Assembly: GCA_002310115.1 (NCBI GenBank)
Contig: DBYI01000022.1
Coordinates: 101,218-165,217, forward strand
Direction of reading: 5' to 3'
Source: Ruminococcus flavefaciens
GTDB lineage: Bacteria > Bacillota > Clostridia > Oscillospirales > Ruminococcaceae
DNA: 64,000 nucleotides
Shown: positions 50,771 through 59,120 of the stretch, piece after piece
Position numbering within the stretch: position 1 is the first letter of the stretch
Layout of the letters: the number at the start of each line of letters is the position of its first letter
Program-made: the position numbers and the translations under genes
Notes under the pieces: model-generated
The model's database searches: none
What the model was told of the DNA's origin: nothing
The model's input: only the letters and a program-made list of their open reading frames with translations

Positions 50771-53485
50771 ATGAAAAGGTCAAGTAAAATAATAGCAGCT
50801 CTGCTTGCGGTAACAGTATCCGCAGGCGCTACAGGTTCTATAGCATATGCAAACGGCAGGAGTGAGAACATTCCGGCAGAAACTCCGAAGAGCGAAAAGA
50901 AAACATCAGAGACAGAAAGAAACAATAACGGTGAACAGGCATTTAAGGACGAGACAGTTTATGTTTTATGTAACAATGATTCATCCGTGAAGAATGTGGT
51001 AGTAAGCGATTGGCTGAAGAACTCCCCTGCACTTTCAAGTCTTAATGATATATCAGACCTCAGCGACATAGTAAACGTAAAGGGAGATGAACTTTTTGAA
51101 GCGAACGGAAGTTCACTTCATTGGAGTGCTGACGGCGATGATATCTACTATAAGGGCAATTCCGATAAGGAACTACCCGTGGACGTTACTATGGAATACT
51201 TCCTGGACGGAAAAAAAGTTGAGCCAGACAGTATAAAAGGCAAAAGCGGACATCTTGTTATCCGCTGGACATATAAGAACAAACAGAAGGTTACTAAACT
51301 TATAAACGGTAAGAATAAGGATATTTATGTTCCTTTTATGGCTGCAAGTGCAGCAGTTCTCAGTACAGATAAGTATCTTAATGTTGAGGTGACAAATGGT
51401 AAGATACTATCTGACGGTGAAAAACTCATTGTTGTGGGAGTTGCTTTCCCCGGACTTCAGGACAGTATTGATTTCTGTAAGCTTGACAGTGTGAATATTG
51501 ATATTCCTGAAAGTTTTGAGATATCAGCAGATGTAAAGAATTTCGAGATGAATACTTCCGTTACAGTTGTTTCCAACGAGATATTTTCAAAGCTTGATGT
51601 GGATAATGCAGTTGACCTTGATAGTCTAAAGGAAAAGGTAAAGGAACTCAGCGATGGAGCCGAAAGGTTGGAAAACGGTACAGTTTCGCTTTATGACGGT
51701 ATAAAGCAGCTAAGTGGCGGCACAGGCGATCTGACATCAGGTATAGATAAGCTACTTGCTGGCTCATTGGAGCTAAGAAATGGAGCAGCAGAGCTTGACA
51801 GCGGAGCTAAGAAACTGGTCGACGGTACGAAAACACTTTCTGATTCTACAGGTAAATTTGAGGAGGGCCTTAGAAGTGCTAAGGACGGATCTGCACAGCT
51901 TTCACAAGGGGCTGTCGCTCTGAGTGATGGTGCTTCAAAGCTTTCGGATGGTATCGACAGCGCAAAGAATGGATCTGCAGCTCTTGTTGATGGTTTGGGA
52001 AAGGTAACAACAGGCGCGGATGCGCTTACAAACGGTATAAATGATGCAAAGGCAGGTTCAGATGCGTTGAATGCAGGTTTTGCACAGGTAAACGAGGGCG
52101 CAGTTGCTCTCAAAACAGGTGCAGATACCCTTACAAGCGGCGTGGGAGCTTTAGCGGACGGCAGTAAGCAGGTTAAAGATGGATCTGCAAATCTTTCACA
52201 GGGTGCAGCAGCTCTCAGCGAGGGGGCTTCAAAGCTTAGTGTTTCGGCAGGTCAGGTCTCTACGGGTATTGGTTCTGTAAAGAGCGGTGCGGATACTCTT
52301 GCAGAGGGTATTACAGGAGCTAAGACAGGTGCGGAGGGCCTTGAAGAAGGCGCAGCTGCACTTACGGAAGGAGCTTCACAGCTTGGCGATGGAATCGCAC
52401 TTGCAGGAGTTTCACTAGATACTACAATAGCGGCAAATGAACAGGCTCTTGCAGCTTTGCAGGCAGTTTATCAAAATTCTCCTTCACAGGAGCTTGCTGT
52501 GGTAATAGGCACTTTACAGCAGACTATCGAGGGGCAGAAGCAGATAGCGGCTTCAATGAATGAGGGCGGACAGATCTATACGGGAGCAGCTTCGCTCAAG
52601 GTAGGAGCAGCACAATTGGGTGGCGGTATCGGACAGTTAAGCAGTGGGCTTGAAGCAGTACAGAGTGGTTCGGCAGCATTGCAGCAGGGACTGGCAAAGC
52701 TTGATGAGGGTGGCAAGGCTCTGGCGGCAGGGGCAGGACAGCTTTACGGCTCAACGGAGCAGCTCTCAAAAGGTGCAGCAGATCTCAGCACAGGCGCAGC
52801 GGCTCTTGATGGCGGAATAGTTGAGTTATCTAGCGGCAGCAACAAGCTAATTGGCGGTCTTGATTCCCTTATAAAAGGTATTGGACAGTTAAGCGGTGGT
52901 AGCGCTTCACTCAATGACGGTCTTGGCAAGCTCTCGAATGGCGCTGTGGATCTTACGGGAGGCATATATAAGCTTTCTGACGGTGCAAAGGCAATTGATA
53001 GCGGGCTTGCTCAGTTATCTCAGGGATCCATAACTCTTGGCGGAGGTATCGGTCAACTCAAGAGCGGAGCAGAGGCGCTTGATGGTGGGCTTTTACAGCT
53101 CTGTGATGGAAGCACTAAATTAAGTGGCGGAGTAAAGACACTGTACGATTCTCTACAGCTTCTAAGCGGCGGTGCGACTAAACTTTACGGTGGTACAGGC
53201 GAACTTTACGACGGCATAGGCAAATTAAAGACGGGAAGTTCGACTTTTGCGGACGGAGTTAGCAGGCTTGAAAGCGGTGCAAAGGAGCTCAAAGACGGCA
53301 TGATAAAATTCAATGACGATGGAATTTCTGTTATAACGGGAGCAGTTGATGAGAAGCTTCCAGAGATAATTGAAAATTTCAAAGCTCTTAGGGACGCTTC
53401 AAGGGAGTATAATACATTCTCTGGAATATCCGATAAAATGGACGGCAGCGTTAAGTTTATTTATCTTGTTGATGGTACTAAGTGA
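50771..53485 (+). CDS. Secreted protein with long Gly/Ser-rich heptad repeats (YhgE/Pip-like repeat region)
   Basis: 904 residues from the ATG at 50771, with AAAGGAGTG upstream; a GTG three codons earlier overlaps the site. A signal peptide (1-28) is followed by a globular domain of about 240 residues, then about 550 residues of heptad-like repeats of the type LSDGAxxLxxG and AxxLxxGIxxL, interrupted by a short Gln-rich helix around residue 560. This repeat type is found in YhgE/Pip phage-infection proteins and forms very long helical hairpins. Unlike those, no C-terminal membrane helices are present, so the product is probably exported and works with the adjacent MMPL transporter, perhaps as a periplasm-spanning or cell-wall partner. 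That role is inferred. Confidence 0.85.
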   Translation: MKRSSKIIAALLAVTVSAGATGSIAYANGRSENIPAETPKSEKKTSETERNNNGEQAFKDETVYVLCNNDSSVKNVVVSDWLKNSPALSSLNDISDLSDIVNVKGDELFEANGSSLHWSADGDDIYYKGNSDKELPVDVTMEYFLDGKKVEPDSIKGKSGHLVIRWTYKNKQKVTKLINGKNKDIYVPFMAASAAVLSTDKYLNVEVTNGKILSDGEKLIVVGVAFPGLQDSIDFCKLDSVNIDIPESFEISADVKNFEMNTSVTVVSNEIFSKLDVDNAVDLDSLKEKVKELSDGAERLENGTVSLYDGIKQLSGGTGDLTSGIDKLLAGSLELRNGAAELDSGAKKLVDGTKTLSDSTGKFEEGLRSAKDGSAQLSQGAVALSDGASKLSDGIDSAKNGSAALVDGLGKVTTGADALTNGINDAKAGSDALNAGFAQVNEGAVALKTGADTLTSGVGALADGSKQVKDGSANLSQGAAALSEGASKLSVSAGQVSTGIGSVKSGADTLAEGITGAKTGAEGLEEGAAALTEGASQLGDGIALAGVSLDTTIAANEQALAALQAVYQNSPSQELAVVIGTLQQTIEGQKQIAASMNEGGQIYTGAASLKVGAAQLGGGIGQLSSGLEAVQSGSAALQQGLAKLDEGGKALAAGAGQLYGSTEQLSKGAADLSTGAAALDGGIVELSSGSNKLIGGLDSLIKGIGQLSGGSASLNDGLGKLSNGAVDLTGGIYKLSDGAKAIDSGLAQLSQGSITLGGGIGQLKSGAEALDGGLLQLCDGSTKLSGGVKTLYDSLQLLSGGATKLYGGTGELYDGIGKLKTGSSTFADGVSRLESGAKELKDGMIKFNDDGISVITGAVDEKLPEIIENFKALRDASREYNTFSGISDKMDGSVKFIYLVDGTK

Positions 53486-53515
53486 ACTTTCAGTCAGTAT
53501 AGAATGCGTAAATAA

Positions 53516-53558
53516 AAAGCTCTTACATTGTGAGATGTGTTCACAATGTAAGAGCTTT
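53516..53558. terminator. Strong intrinsic terminator
   Basis: An 18-bp perfect stem (53516-53533 with 53541-53558), 7-base loop, followed by GTTTTTC. Confidence 0.93.
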
Positions 53559-53590
53559 GTTTTTCGGCTATGGAACATGGTCCCTGTAAA

Positions 53591-54088
53591 CTAACGGTCT
53601 AAAAACATATTGCATCTGCCCCATAGCTCGTCGCCGAAGGCAAATGCATCAGGAGTTGTGTGTCTTTCTTTGAAGCCTGCGCTCTCGTAGCACTTCCTAG
53701 CTTTTTCGTTTGAGGTGAATACGTTCAGCTGTACCGTGTTCGCTTTAAGTATGTCGAAGCAGTATTTTGCGGCAAGTTGTATCATTTCTCTGCCGTAACC
53801 ATTTCCACGATGTGCAGGATCTATGATCACAAATGCGAGCATTGCTTCATTGGATTCATAGTTTATAGAGCAGCATATAAAACCAACTATTGTTCCGTCG
53901 TCAGTGGTTGCAACGAATGGGCAGTCGCCATATTTCGGGTATATCCATGCAAGAAAATCACTGAAAGTGTTCTTTTCAAGGGGATAGGGAGCGTGATTTG
54001 CACTCCACATGGCGTGAGTGCGTTTGTCAGTTATCCAGTTCTTTATGGAGTCGAAGTCATGGTTGTGGATGTATGGTCTTAATCTCAT
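53591..54088 (-). CDS. GNAT-family N-acetyltransferase (RimJ/RimL-like)
   Basis: 165 residues. The acetyl-CoA binding motif A is seen as IIDPAHRGNGYGREMIQLAAKY (given as the segments IIDPAHRGNGYG and EMIQLAAKY), preceded by TIVGFICCSINYES and followed by NVFTSNEKARKCYESAGFKE, the usual GNAT ending. It transfers acetyl from acetyl-CoA to an amine on an unknown substrate. AGGTGA is 6 bases before the ATG. It lies 110 bp after the MGT glycosyltransferase, which has its own terminator. Confidence 0.92.
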   Translation of the reverse strand: MRLRPYIHNHDFDSIKNWITDKRTHAMWSANHAPYPLEKNTFSDFLAWIYPKYGDCPFVATTDDGTIVGFICCSINYESNEAMLAFVIIDPAHRGNGYGREMIQLAAKYCFDILKANTVQLNVFTSNEKARKCYESAGFKERHTTPDAFAFGDELWGRCNMFLDR

Positions 54089-54131
54089 AATATCACCTCG
54101 GGATTAATATTGAAAAAGAATGTGGAAAGTA

Positions 54132-54164
54132 AAAAGCTGACAGAGAAAGATGCTGCCAGCTCTT
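54132..54164 (-). terminator. Intrinsic terminator after the MGT glycosyltransferase
   Basis: AGCTGxCAG/CTGxCAGCT stem with one mismatch, followed on the minus strand by TTTTTAC. Confidence 0.75.
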
Positions 54165-54197
54165 TATGATTAATTATTTTAATACTTAAAATACTGT

Positions 54198-55376
54198 TTA
54201 AGCAAATACTTCATTGTAAATAGCAGTTCTGTTGCTTCTTGCTTCCTTAAATGAGTCTATAATTGCCTTTGTGCCAGCTTTGAAGCTTTCTCTGTTGTTA
54301 TAAGCTTCATCAACTGCATTTTTAATTATTTCGGGAGTTATATCAATTTCATGCTTATTTAATTCTATGCCTGCTTTCAATTCTTGAACTACCTTTGCAA
54401 CGTCAAACTGATCTACTGCCTGCGGAACCAAAACCATAGCAGCACCGCTTGCGAGACCTTCAGATGTGGAATTAAATCCTGCGTGAGTAATGAAAACATC
54501 TACCTCAGGTAAAAGCTGAGTCTGAGGTACATAGTTATAAATACTGAAGTTCTTAGGAATATCTTTGAATGTCTGATCAATGTCAACGAATTTTCCAACA
54601 GACATGATTATCTGGTATTCTTCGGAATCCTTGAATGCTTCAATACAACGGTGGTAGAATTCAAGATCCTTTCCGAAAATAGTTCCTAGTGAGATGAATA
54701 CTAGCTTCTTACTTTCGTCCTTCTTGAAATCAAAGTTCTTATCAACAACTCTCTGTTCGATATGAGGTCCGATAAAATAGCATAAATCATCTGTATCTTC
54801 GGGTCTTAAATGGAAGAATTTTGAAGTTAAGATAAGTTTCTTGAATTTATTCGGAGTAAATATAAGGCCAACGAAATCGCGAAGATTAATGTTATATTGC
54901 TGGCTTGTCCACTGTAAACCTATCGTTCTTGCATTATCGAACTGGTTTTCATCAGTAAGAATGAAGGAAGGATAGAGAATAGAAAACTTAGAATCATCGA
55001 GTTTTAATACCTTATTCATTTCCTCAATATCGAAAAAGACGTCAAAAATATAATAATCATATTTCGTTTTGTCTTTTAATAAATGTTCCATAAGGAGATA
55101 GGTTGCTTTTCCAACCATAAAAGAGTTGATAGCAAATGGCGGAGCATACGGAGGAAGTTTTTTTGCAACTTCGCTGACGTCCGCAGAGTATACAATCTTG
55201 TTAACAGGAACTTCATTTAACCTGTTTGCAAATTCATCTGTAACAAAACAAGTGACATCATGGCCTAATGCGGCTAATTCTCTTACGACTTCAACGCTTC
55301 CTGTAAAATGGCCGTGTAGAATACCATTTGCAACGAAAATCTTTTTTGAACTTGCATTTTTTAATGTTTCGCTCAT
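54198..55376 (-). CDS. MGT-type (GT1) UDP-glycosyltransferase
   Basis: 392 residues from the ATG at 55376, with GGGAGGA 7 bases upstream; the frame is open 18 codons further without a site. GT-B fold. N-terminal domain with ANGILHGHFTGSVEVVRELAA (given in part: HGHFTGSVEVV), and C-terminal donor-binding motif FITHAGFNSTSEGLASG followed by VPQAVDQFDVAKVV. This matches the macrolide-glycosyltransferase/YjiC subgroup, which sugar-tags macrolides, flavonoids and other small aglycones. A role in inactivating an antimicrobial is possible but not shown. The gene has a leader of about 190 nt with paired arms that suggests attenuation control. Confidence 0.88.
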   Translation of the reverse strand: MSETLKNASSKKIFVANGILHGHFTGSVEVVRELAALGHDVTCFVTDEFANRLNEVPVNKIVYSADVSEVAKKLPPYAPPFAINSFMVGKATYLLMEHLLKDKTKYDYYIFDVFFDIEEMNKVLKLDDSKFSILYPSFILTDENQFDNARTIGLQWTSQQYNINLRDFVGLIFTPNKFKKLILTSKFFHLRPEDTDDLCYFIGPHIEQRVVDKNFDFKKDESKKLVFISLGTIFGKDLEFYHRCIEAFKDSEEYQIIMSVGKFVDIDQTFKDIPKNFSIYNYVPQTQLLPEVDVFITHAGFNSTSEGLASGAAMVLVPQAVDQFDVAKVVQELKAGIELNKHEIDITPEIIKNAVDEAYNNRESFKAGTKAIIDSFKEARSNRTAIYNEVFA

Positions 55377-55405
55377 TTTAATTCCTCCCAGAATACTGTA
55401 CTCAG

Positions 55406-55488
55406 TTAATATTTGATTATTGGCAGGCAAATTTGTTGCCTCAACAGGTTTCTAATGTGTCCTGCGTGATTTTTGGTTCAAATATTAA
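55406..55488 (-). promoter_or_regulatory. Structured leader of the MGT glycosyltransferase
   Basis: Perfect 11-base arms TTAATATTTGA (55406-55416) and TCAAATATTAA (55478-55488) enclose an inner AGGCAA/TTGCCT hairpin (about 55426-55442). The closed form ends about 15 bases before the ribosome binding site. No leader peptide with a clear site was found. Confidence 0.45.
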
Positions 55489-55570
55489 TCGTTTTTATTC
55501 GAGTATCAGTAGTGGGACTTTGCTATAAGTAGTATTCTGTAAAGGGCACTTCAAAACCGTTCAAGTCAAT

Positions 55571-55599
55571 ATTATATCATAGTTCAGCAAAAAAAGCAA
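55571..55599 (-). promoter_or_regulatory. Promoter of the MGT glycosyltransferase
   Basis: TTGCTT (55594-55599), 17-base spacer, TATAAT (55571-55576) with ATGA ahead of it, on the minus strand. Confidence 0.72.
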
Positions 55600-55663
55600 T
55601 ACTTTATTTGTATGATAACATTAACATTATTATGCTTTTTATAATATAAGAATAGAATAAAGC

Positions 55664-55692
55664 TTGATTTTTTGATGTAGTTGTGATACAAT
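55664..55692 (+). promoter_or_regulatory. Promoter of the GGDEF-EAL gene
   Basis: TTGATT (55664-55669), 17-base spacer, TACAAT (55687-55692) with TGTGA ahead of it. The 75-nt leader does not match a known c-di-GMP riboswitch by eye. Confidence 0.72.
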
Positions 55693-55767
55693 AAGCTATA
55701 TGTACGCCCGAAAAACAGGGTAGTATATGCAGTTAAATTATCCCGCTATGGAAATGGGTGACATAAA

Positions 55768-57456
55768 ATGAAAATGAGCGATGAATCAACATTGCGTTTT
55801 TACAACATATTTGGAAAGCTTGCATTAGCTACTGCAAATGTTGATATTTCCTCTGATTTTAAACTTGTGAAAGAATTGTTGAGTGAGATAGCGCCGATGT
55901 TCAGACTTTCAAAAATAGAGGCGCATGTATATCGCAGTCCAGCAGATGAACTAAGTGGTAATGGAGAAACGGTGATATGCTTCAATAAAGGAATTGACGG
56001 AAAAGCAGTACATAACATCAGACTAGTTACAAAGCTTATGTCAATAACGTCAATGACAGTATTCATGAACGAGAATGAAGCTCCGCTTTCTGATGACGAG
56101 TTAGAAAAAGTTGACTTAACCGCTAGAACAGTGCTTGCTTTTATCAGTCGCAGCAAGTTCCAGGATATAGCAGAAGAACTTGCATTCTATGATGACGACG
56201 GTTTTCGAAATATCCGCAGTTTTTTCAATTATCTGGCATGGAAAGGTCAGCCTGGAGATCTGAATAACATGTCCTCTGTCAACTATAACATAAGACACTT
56301 TTCGCTAGTCAATGAAGAATTAGGCAGAAAAGCCGGTGATACTGTGCTCCGCGAGCACTACGAAACGATAAGCAGAATGATAGGCGAAAACGGCATTATT
56401 GCTCGACTCGGTGGTGACGCGTTTGTTTGCATATGTGACAGATTGATACTTCCAGAGCTGCTTAGATATCTTACAGAAGCAAATGTCCCATACGATAAGG
56501 ATGGAGGTATGATCTCCCTCACCTCATGTGCCGGAGTATTCAATATCCCTGATGGATATGTTGTTCGCACTCCTAACGATATAATGGGAAAAATAATGCG
56601 TGCTTATAATGTCGCGCGCAATGGTGGACATACAAATATAGTATTCTTTGATGAAAAAATGATCTCCGAAAGAGATTATGCTAAAAGAATTCAGCAGCAC
56701 TTCACTAAAGCTTTGCGAAATAACGAGTTTCAGGTGTTTTATCAGCCAAAGGTAAATATAAAAGGTGAGATGTGTGGCGCAGAGGCACTTTGTCGCTGGT
56801 TCCGCAACGGAGAAATAGTTCAGCCTGTAAAATTCATACCAGTTCTTGAAGAAACGAGTGATATTTGTAAACTTGATTTCTATATGCTTGAGCAGGTATG
56901 CAGTCATATCCGCAAATGGATAGACGAGGGACGCGAAGTTGTTCGCGTATCTGTAAATCTATCAAGAAATCATATGATGGATGTTAATTTGCTTGATTCT
57001 ATAATGGAAATTATAGAAAGATACAAAATTCCGCATGAGTATATTGAGATAGAGTTGACTGAGACCAATACAGACGTTGAGTTTAAGGATCTGCAGCGTA
57101 TCGTAGGAGGTTTGCAGAAAGAAAGGATATACACCTCTGTTGACGATTTTGGAATGGGATATTCTTCGCTTAACTTGATACGTGATATTCCGTGGAATGT
57201 TATTAAAGTCGATCGCTGTTTTTTGCCTTGCGGTGAAGAAAACGAAGACAGTACCTGTAATATTATGTTTAAGCATGTTGTTTCAATGGCAAAGGAAATG
57301 GGACTCGAATGTATTGTTGAAGGCGTAGAAACGCATGCACAGCTTGAAGTCCTGAGAGAGAACGACTGCGAACTTGCACAGGGAAATTTATTTGACAAAC
57401 CTATGCCTGTTGAAGAGTTTGAAAAAAGACTTGATATGAAATTGTATGCTATATAG
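55768..57456 (+). CDS. c-di-GMP phosphodiesterase with a degenerate GGDEF domain and an intact EAL domain
   Basis: 562 residues: an N-terminal domain of about 145 residues with no clear match, a GGDEF domain (about 150-300) whose signature reads RLGGDAF so the catalytic Glu is missing, and an EAL domain (about 310-560). The EAL domain keeps GAEALCRW, VNLSRNHM, IELTETNTD, VDDFGMGYSSLNLIRDIPW, KVDRCF, VEGVETHAQ and QGNLFDKPMP. This predicts hydrolysis of c-di-GMP, with the GGDEF part perhaps binding GTP as a regulator. There is no membrane segment. GGGTGA lies 7 bases before the ATG. Monocistronic. Confidence 0.94.
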   Translation: MKMSDESTLRFYNIFGKLALATANVDISSDFKLVKELLSEIAPMFRLSKIEAHVYRSPADELSGNGETVICFNKGIDGKAVHNIRLVTKLMSITSMTVFMNENEAPLSDDELEKVDLTARTVLAFISRSKFQDIAEELAFYDDDGFRNIRSFFNYLAWKGQPGDLNNMSSVNYNIRHFSLVNEELGRKAGDTVLREHYETISRMIGENGIIARLGGDAFVCICDRLILPELLRYLTEANVPYDKDGGMISLTSCAGVFNIPDGYVVRTPNDIMGKIMRAYNVARNGGHTNIVFFDEKMISERDYAKRIQQHFTKALRNNEFQVFYQPKVNIKGEMCGAEALCRWFRNGEIVQPVKFIPVLEETSDICKLDFYMLEQVCSHIRKWIDEGREVVRVSVNLSRNHMMDVNLLDSIMEIIERYKIPHEYIEIELTETNTDVEFKDLQRIVGGLQKERIYTSVDDFGMGYSSLNLIRDIPWNVIKVDRCFLPCGEENEDSTCNIMFKHVVSMAKEMGLECIVEGVETHAQLEVLRENDCELAQGNLFDKPMPVEEFEKRLDMKLYAI

Positions 57457-57537
57457 TTTGTTTTGATAACAGAATAGAACATGTGATTCCATAAAAGATG
57501 TTAATAAACCTTTCGACAATATAATAATAGAATTAAT

Positions 57538-57578
57538 GGCAGCAGCCGGAGAAAAATATCTCTGACGGCTGCCTTTTT
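57538..57578 (+). terminator. Intrinsic terminator after the GGDEF-EAL gene
   Basis: GGCAGC-GCCG arm pairs with CGGCTGCC around a small AGA/TCT stem, followed by TTTTTATTT. Confidence 0.8.
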
Positions 57579-57661
57579 ATTTGCAATAAGACTAAAGCAG
57601 GACAGCTACATTGTGTATCATCATCACGTTGCATTAGGCCTGTTTGTTTCACATATTATTG

Positions 57662-57957
57662 CTATCTGATGGTCATTAGAAGTCTAGAACCATTTGTTTT
57701 ATTTAGAAGAAACTCCTGTATTTTCAGTGCATTGTTTAATGTGATTCCTAAGATACTCTTATCAACATCTTCATTTCTAATGCCAATTGCGGTAATATGT
57801 TGCTCATGTGTATAGTTTAGCCCATACTTTCAGGATTTGCAAATTACTGTATAATGATAACCGCATCTGCCATATTAACTGTATTGTCACAATTAGCATC
57901 CCCTGGAACTAAAGGGGATATGTCTTTATCAAGAAATATAAAGCCTGGAGATTAAAA
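57662..57957 (-). pseudogene. Relic of a dockerin-bearing secreted protein
   Basis: On the minus strand a frame gives KDISPLVPGDANCDNTVNM followed by ADAVIIIQ, a stop codon, FANPESMG and another stop. The first half is a typical Ruminococcus dockerin calcium loop (GDANCDxxVxMADAVxIxQ) and its usual continuation (ALANPxxxG). In another frame the second dockerin half follows as ITLNNALKIQEFLL and ends at 57662. With two in-frame stops and a frameshift it cannot make a dockerin. Upstream, as far as about 58010, short open bits (RTSYDTGSQLLKNVF) may be further remains of the parent gene, which is otherwise gone. Confidence 0.75.
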
Positions 57958-58010
57958 AACATTCTTCAGCAGTTGAGAACCGGTATCATACGATGTGCGT
58001 ATAACTCTTA

Positions 58011-58370
58011 ATCAGTAAAGAGCATTTAGTGATAAATCGTATAAGCTTTACTGCTGCATAAGTAGTCACACTGACAAGTGTAAAAAACTTTTTTATTTAG
58101 GGTAAAAAAATATTTTCTTTGAAAGTGTAACATTTTGTACTGCAATTACGATTCTTATATATGAAATGTTTTTGGGGCAAAATTATAATCAATTACAGGA
58201 GGGATATAATTAAATAAACATTTTGGTTTGCTGTTGATTTAGACTGTTTTATCGGTAATATATAGTAGATGACAAAGATTATTTGAAATGCAAGCATATA
58301 ACTGTTATATGATACGTTGTTTTAATACAGTATTTTATAAATAATAAGCGATAATTTACTATCAGACTAT
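58011..58370. other. AT-rich spacer before the WXG100-like locus
   Basis: No gene, known RNA or repeat was recognised. A ribosome-binding-like CAGGAGGG at about 58196-58203 is not followed by a start codon in range. The DNA becomes noticeably more AT-rich from here to the right end. Confidence 0.4.
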
Positions 58371-58371
58371 A

Positions 58372-58380
58372 TGATATAAT
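58372..58380 (+). promoter_or_regulatory. Extended -10 promoter candidate of the WXG100-like locus
   Basis: TGATATAAT with no recognisable -35 box at the right distance. It lies about 60 bp before the first gene of the locus. Confidence 0.4.
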
Positions 58381-58441
58381 AACAAGATTTGATACTTTAA
58401 ATTCTAATGTTTGAACTACATTATATACGAGGTGATTCTAT

Positions 58442-59005
58442 ATGCCAAATTATGAAGAAATGTATTATATATCAAAAAGAAATTATGAAAATGCAGTCAG
58501 TGAAAAAAATATGATACGCAGCAAAGCATCTGAACTGAATGGAGAGAAGAGCAAGCTTATAAAAGAACTGGACGAAAAAAACAAAGCGCTTGCTGATATA
58601 AAGAATAAGCTCGTTGTTGTGCGGGCAGCACATGATAAATGCATTGAGATAATTAATGGCGAGTTTGAGGGAATGAAGAAAGACCTGAATCAGACAGGCA
58701 CTGAATTTAAGGAAATATTCCAAACAGATGAGGGCGTTGCTGATCTTTCTGAAATATATTCAGAGGATATTACAAATACCAATAATGACCTGAATAATAT
58801 TTCCGAAAGTCTAAAAAGAAGCATAAAACAGCTTGAAGCTGATGAGCAGGCTTTTCAGAATGCAGTAAATCAATATAGTCAGAATTTGAACAGTGTAAAT
58901 GCTAAGATAAAGAATTTAGGTGATGATGTTTCGGCACAAAAAAGAGCAGAAACGTATTATGTTGAAATGCAGGAATACAAAAAGAGATGGCAGAACGGCG
59001 AGTGA
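58442..59005 (+). CDS. Coiled-coil protein of a type VII-like locus (DUF5082/YwqH-like)
   Basis: 187 residues, almost all helical and highly charged, with two long coiled-coil stretches (about 15-85 and 100-180) separated by a short turn. It begins MPNYEEMYYISKRNYENAV. It has no signal peptide, membrane helix or Cys. The size, N-terminal pattern and position ahead of WXG100-like genes resemble the YwqH-type (DUF5082) chaperone-like proteins found beside LXG effectors of type VII secretion. This is a similarity of layout, not proof. GAGGTGA lies 8 bases before the ATG. Confidence 0.6.
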   Translation: MPNYEEMYYISKRNYENAVSEKNMIRSKASELNGEKSKLIKELDEKNKALADIKNKLVVVRAAHDKCIEIINGEFEGMKKDLNQTGTEFKEIFQTDEGVADLSEIYSEDITNTNNDLNNISESLKRSIKQLEADEQAFQNAVNQYSQNLNSVNAKIKNLGDDVSAQKRAETYYVEMQEYKKRWQNGE

Positions 59006-59120
59006 CAAGAATTAAACTATAGATTCAAATGTTTTTAAATAACTATTATTTCATTATATACAGCATTATAATATGAAAACTATTAAAGCAGTATAAGTTA
59101 TATATTTCGAGGTGAAAAAT

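Noticed and set aside
55693..55767. c-di-GMP riboswitch upstream of the GGDEF-EAL gene
   Set aside because: The short leader lacks the conserved tetraloop/receptor and ligand-binding sequences of class I and II.
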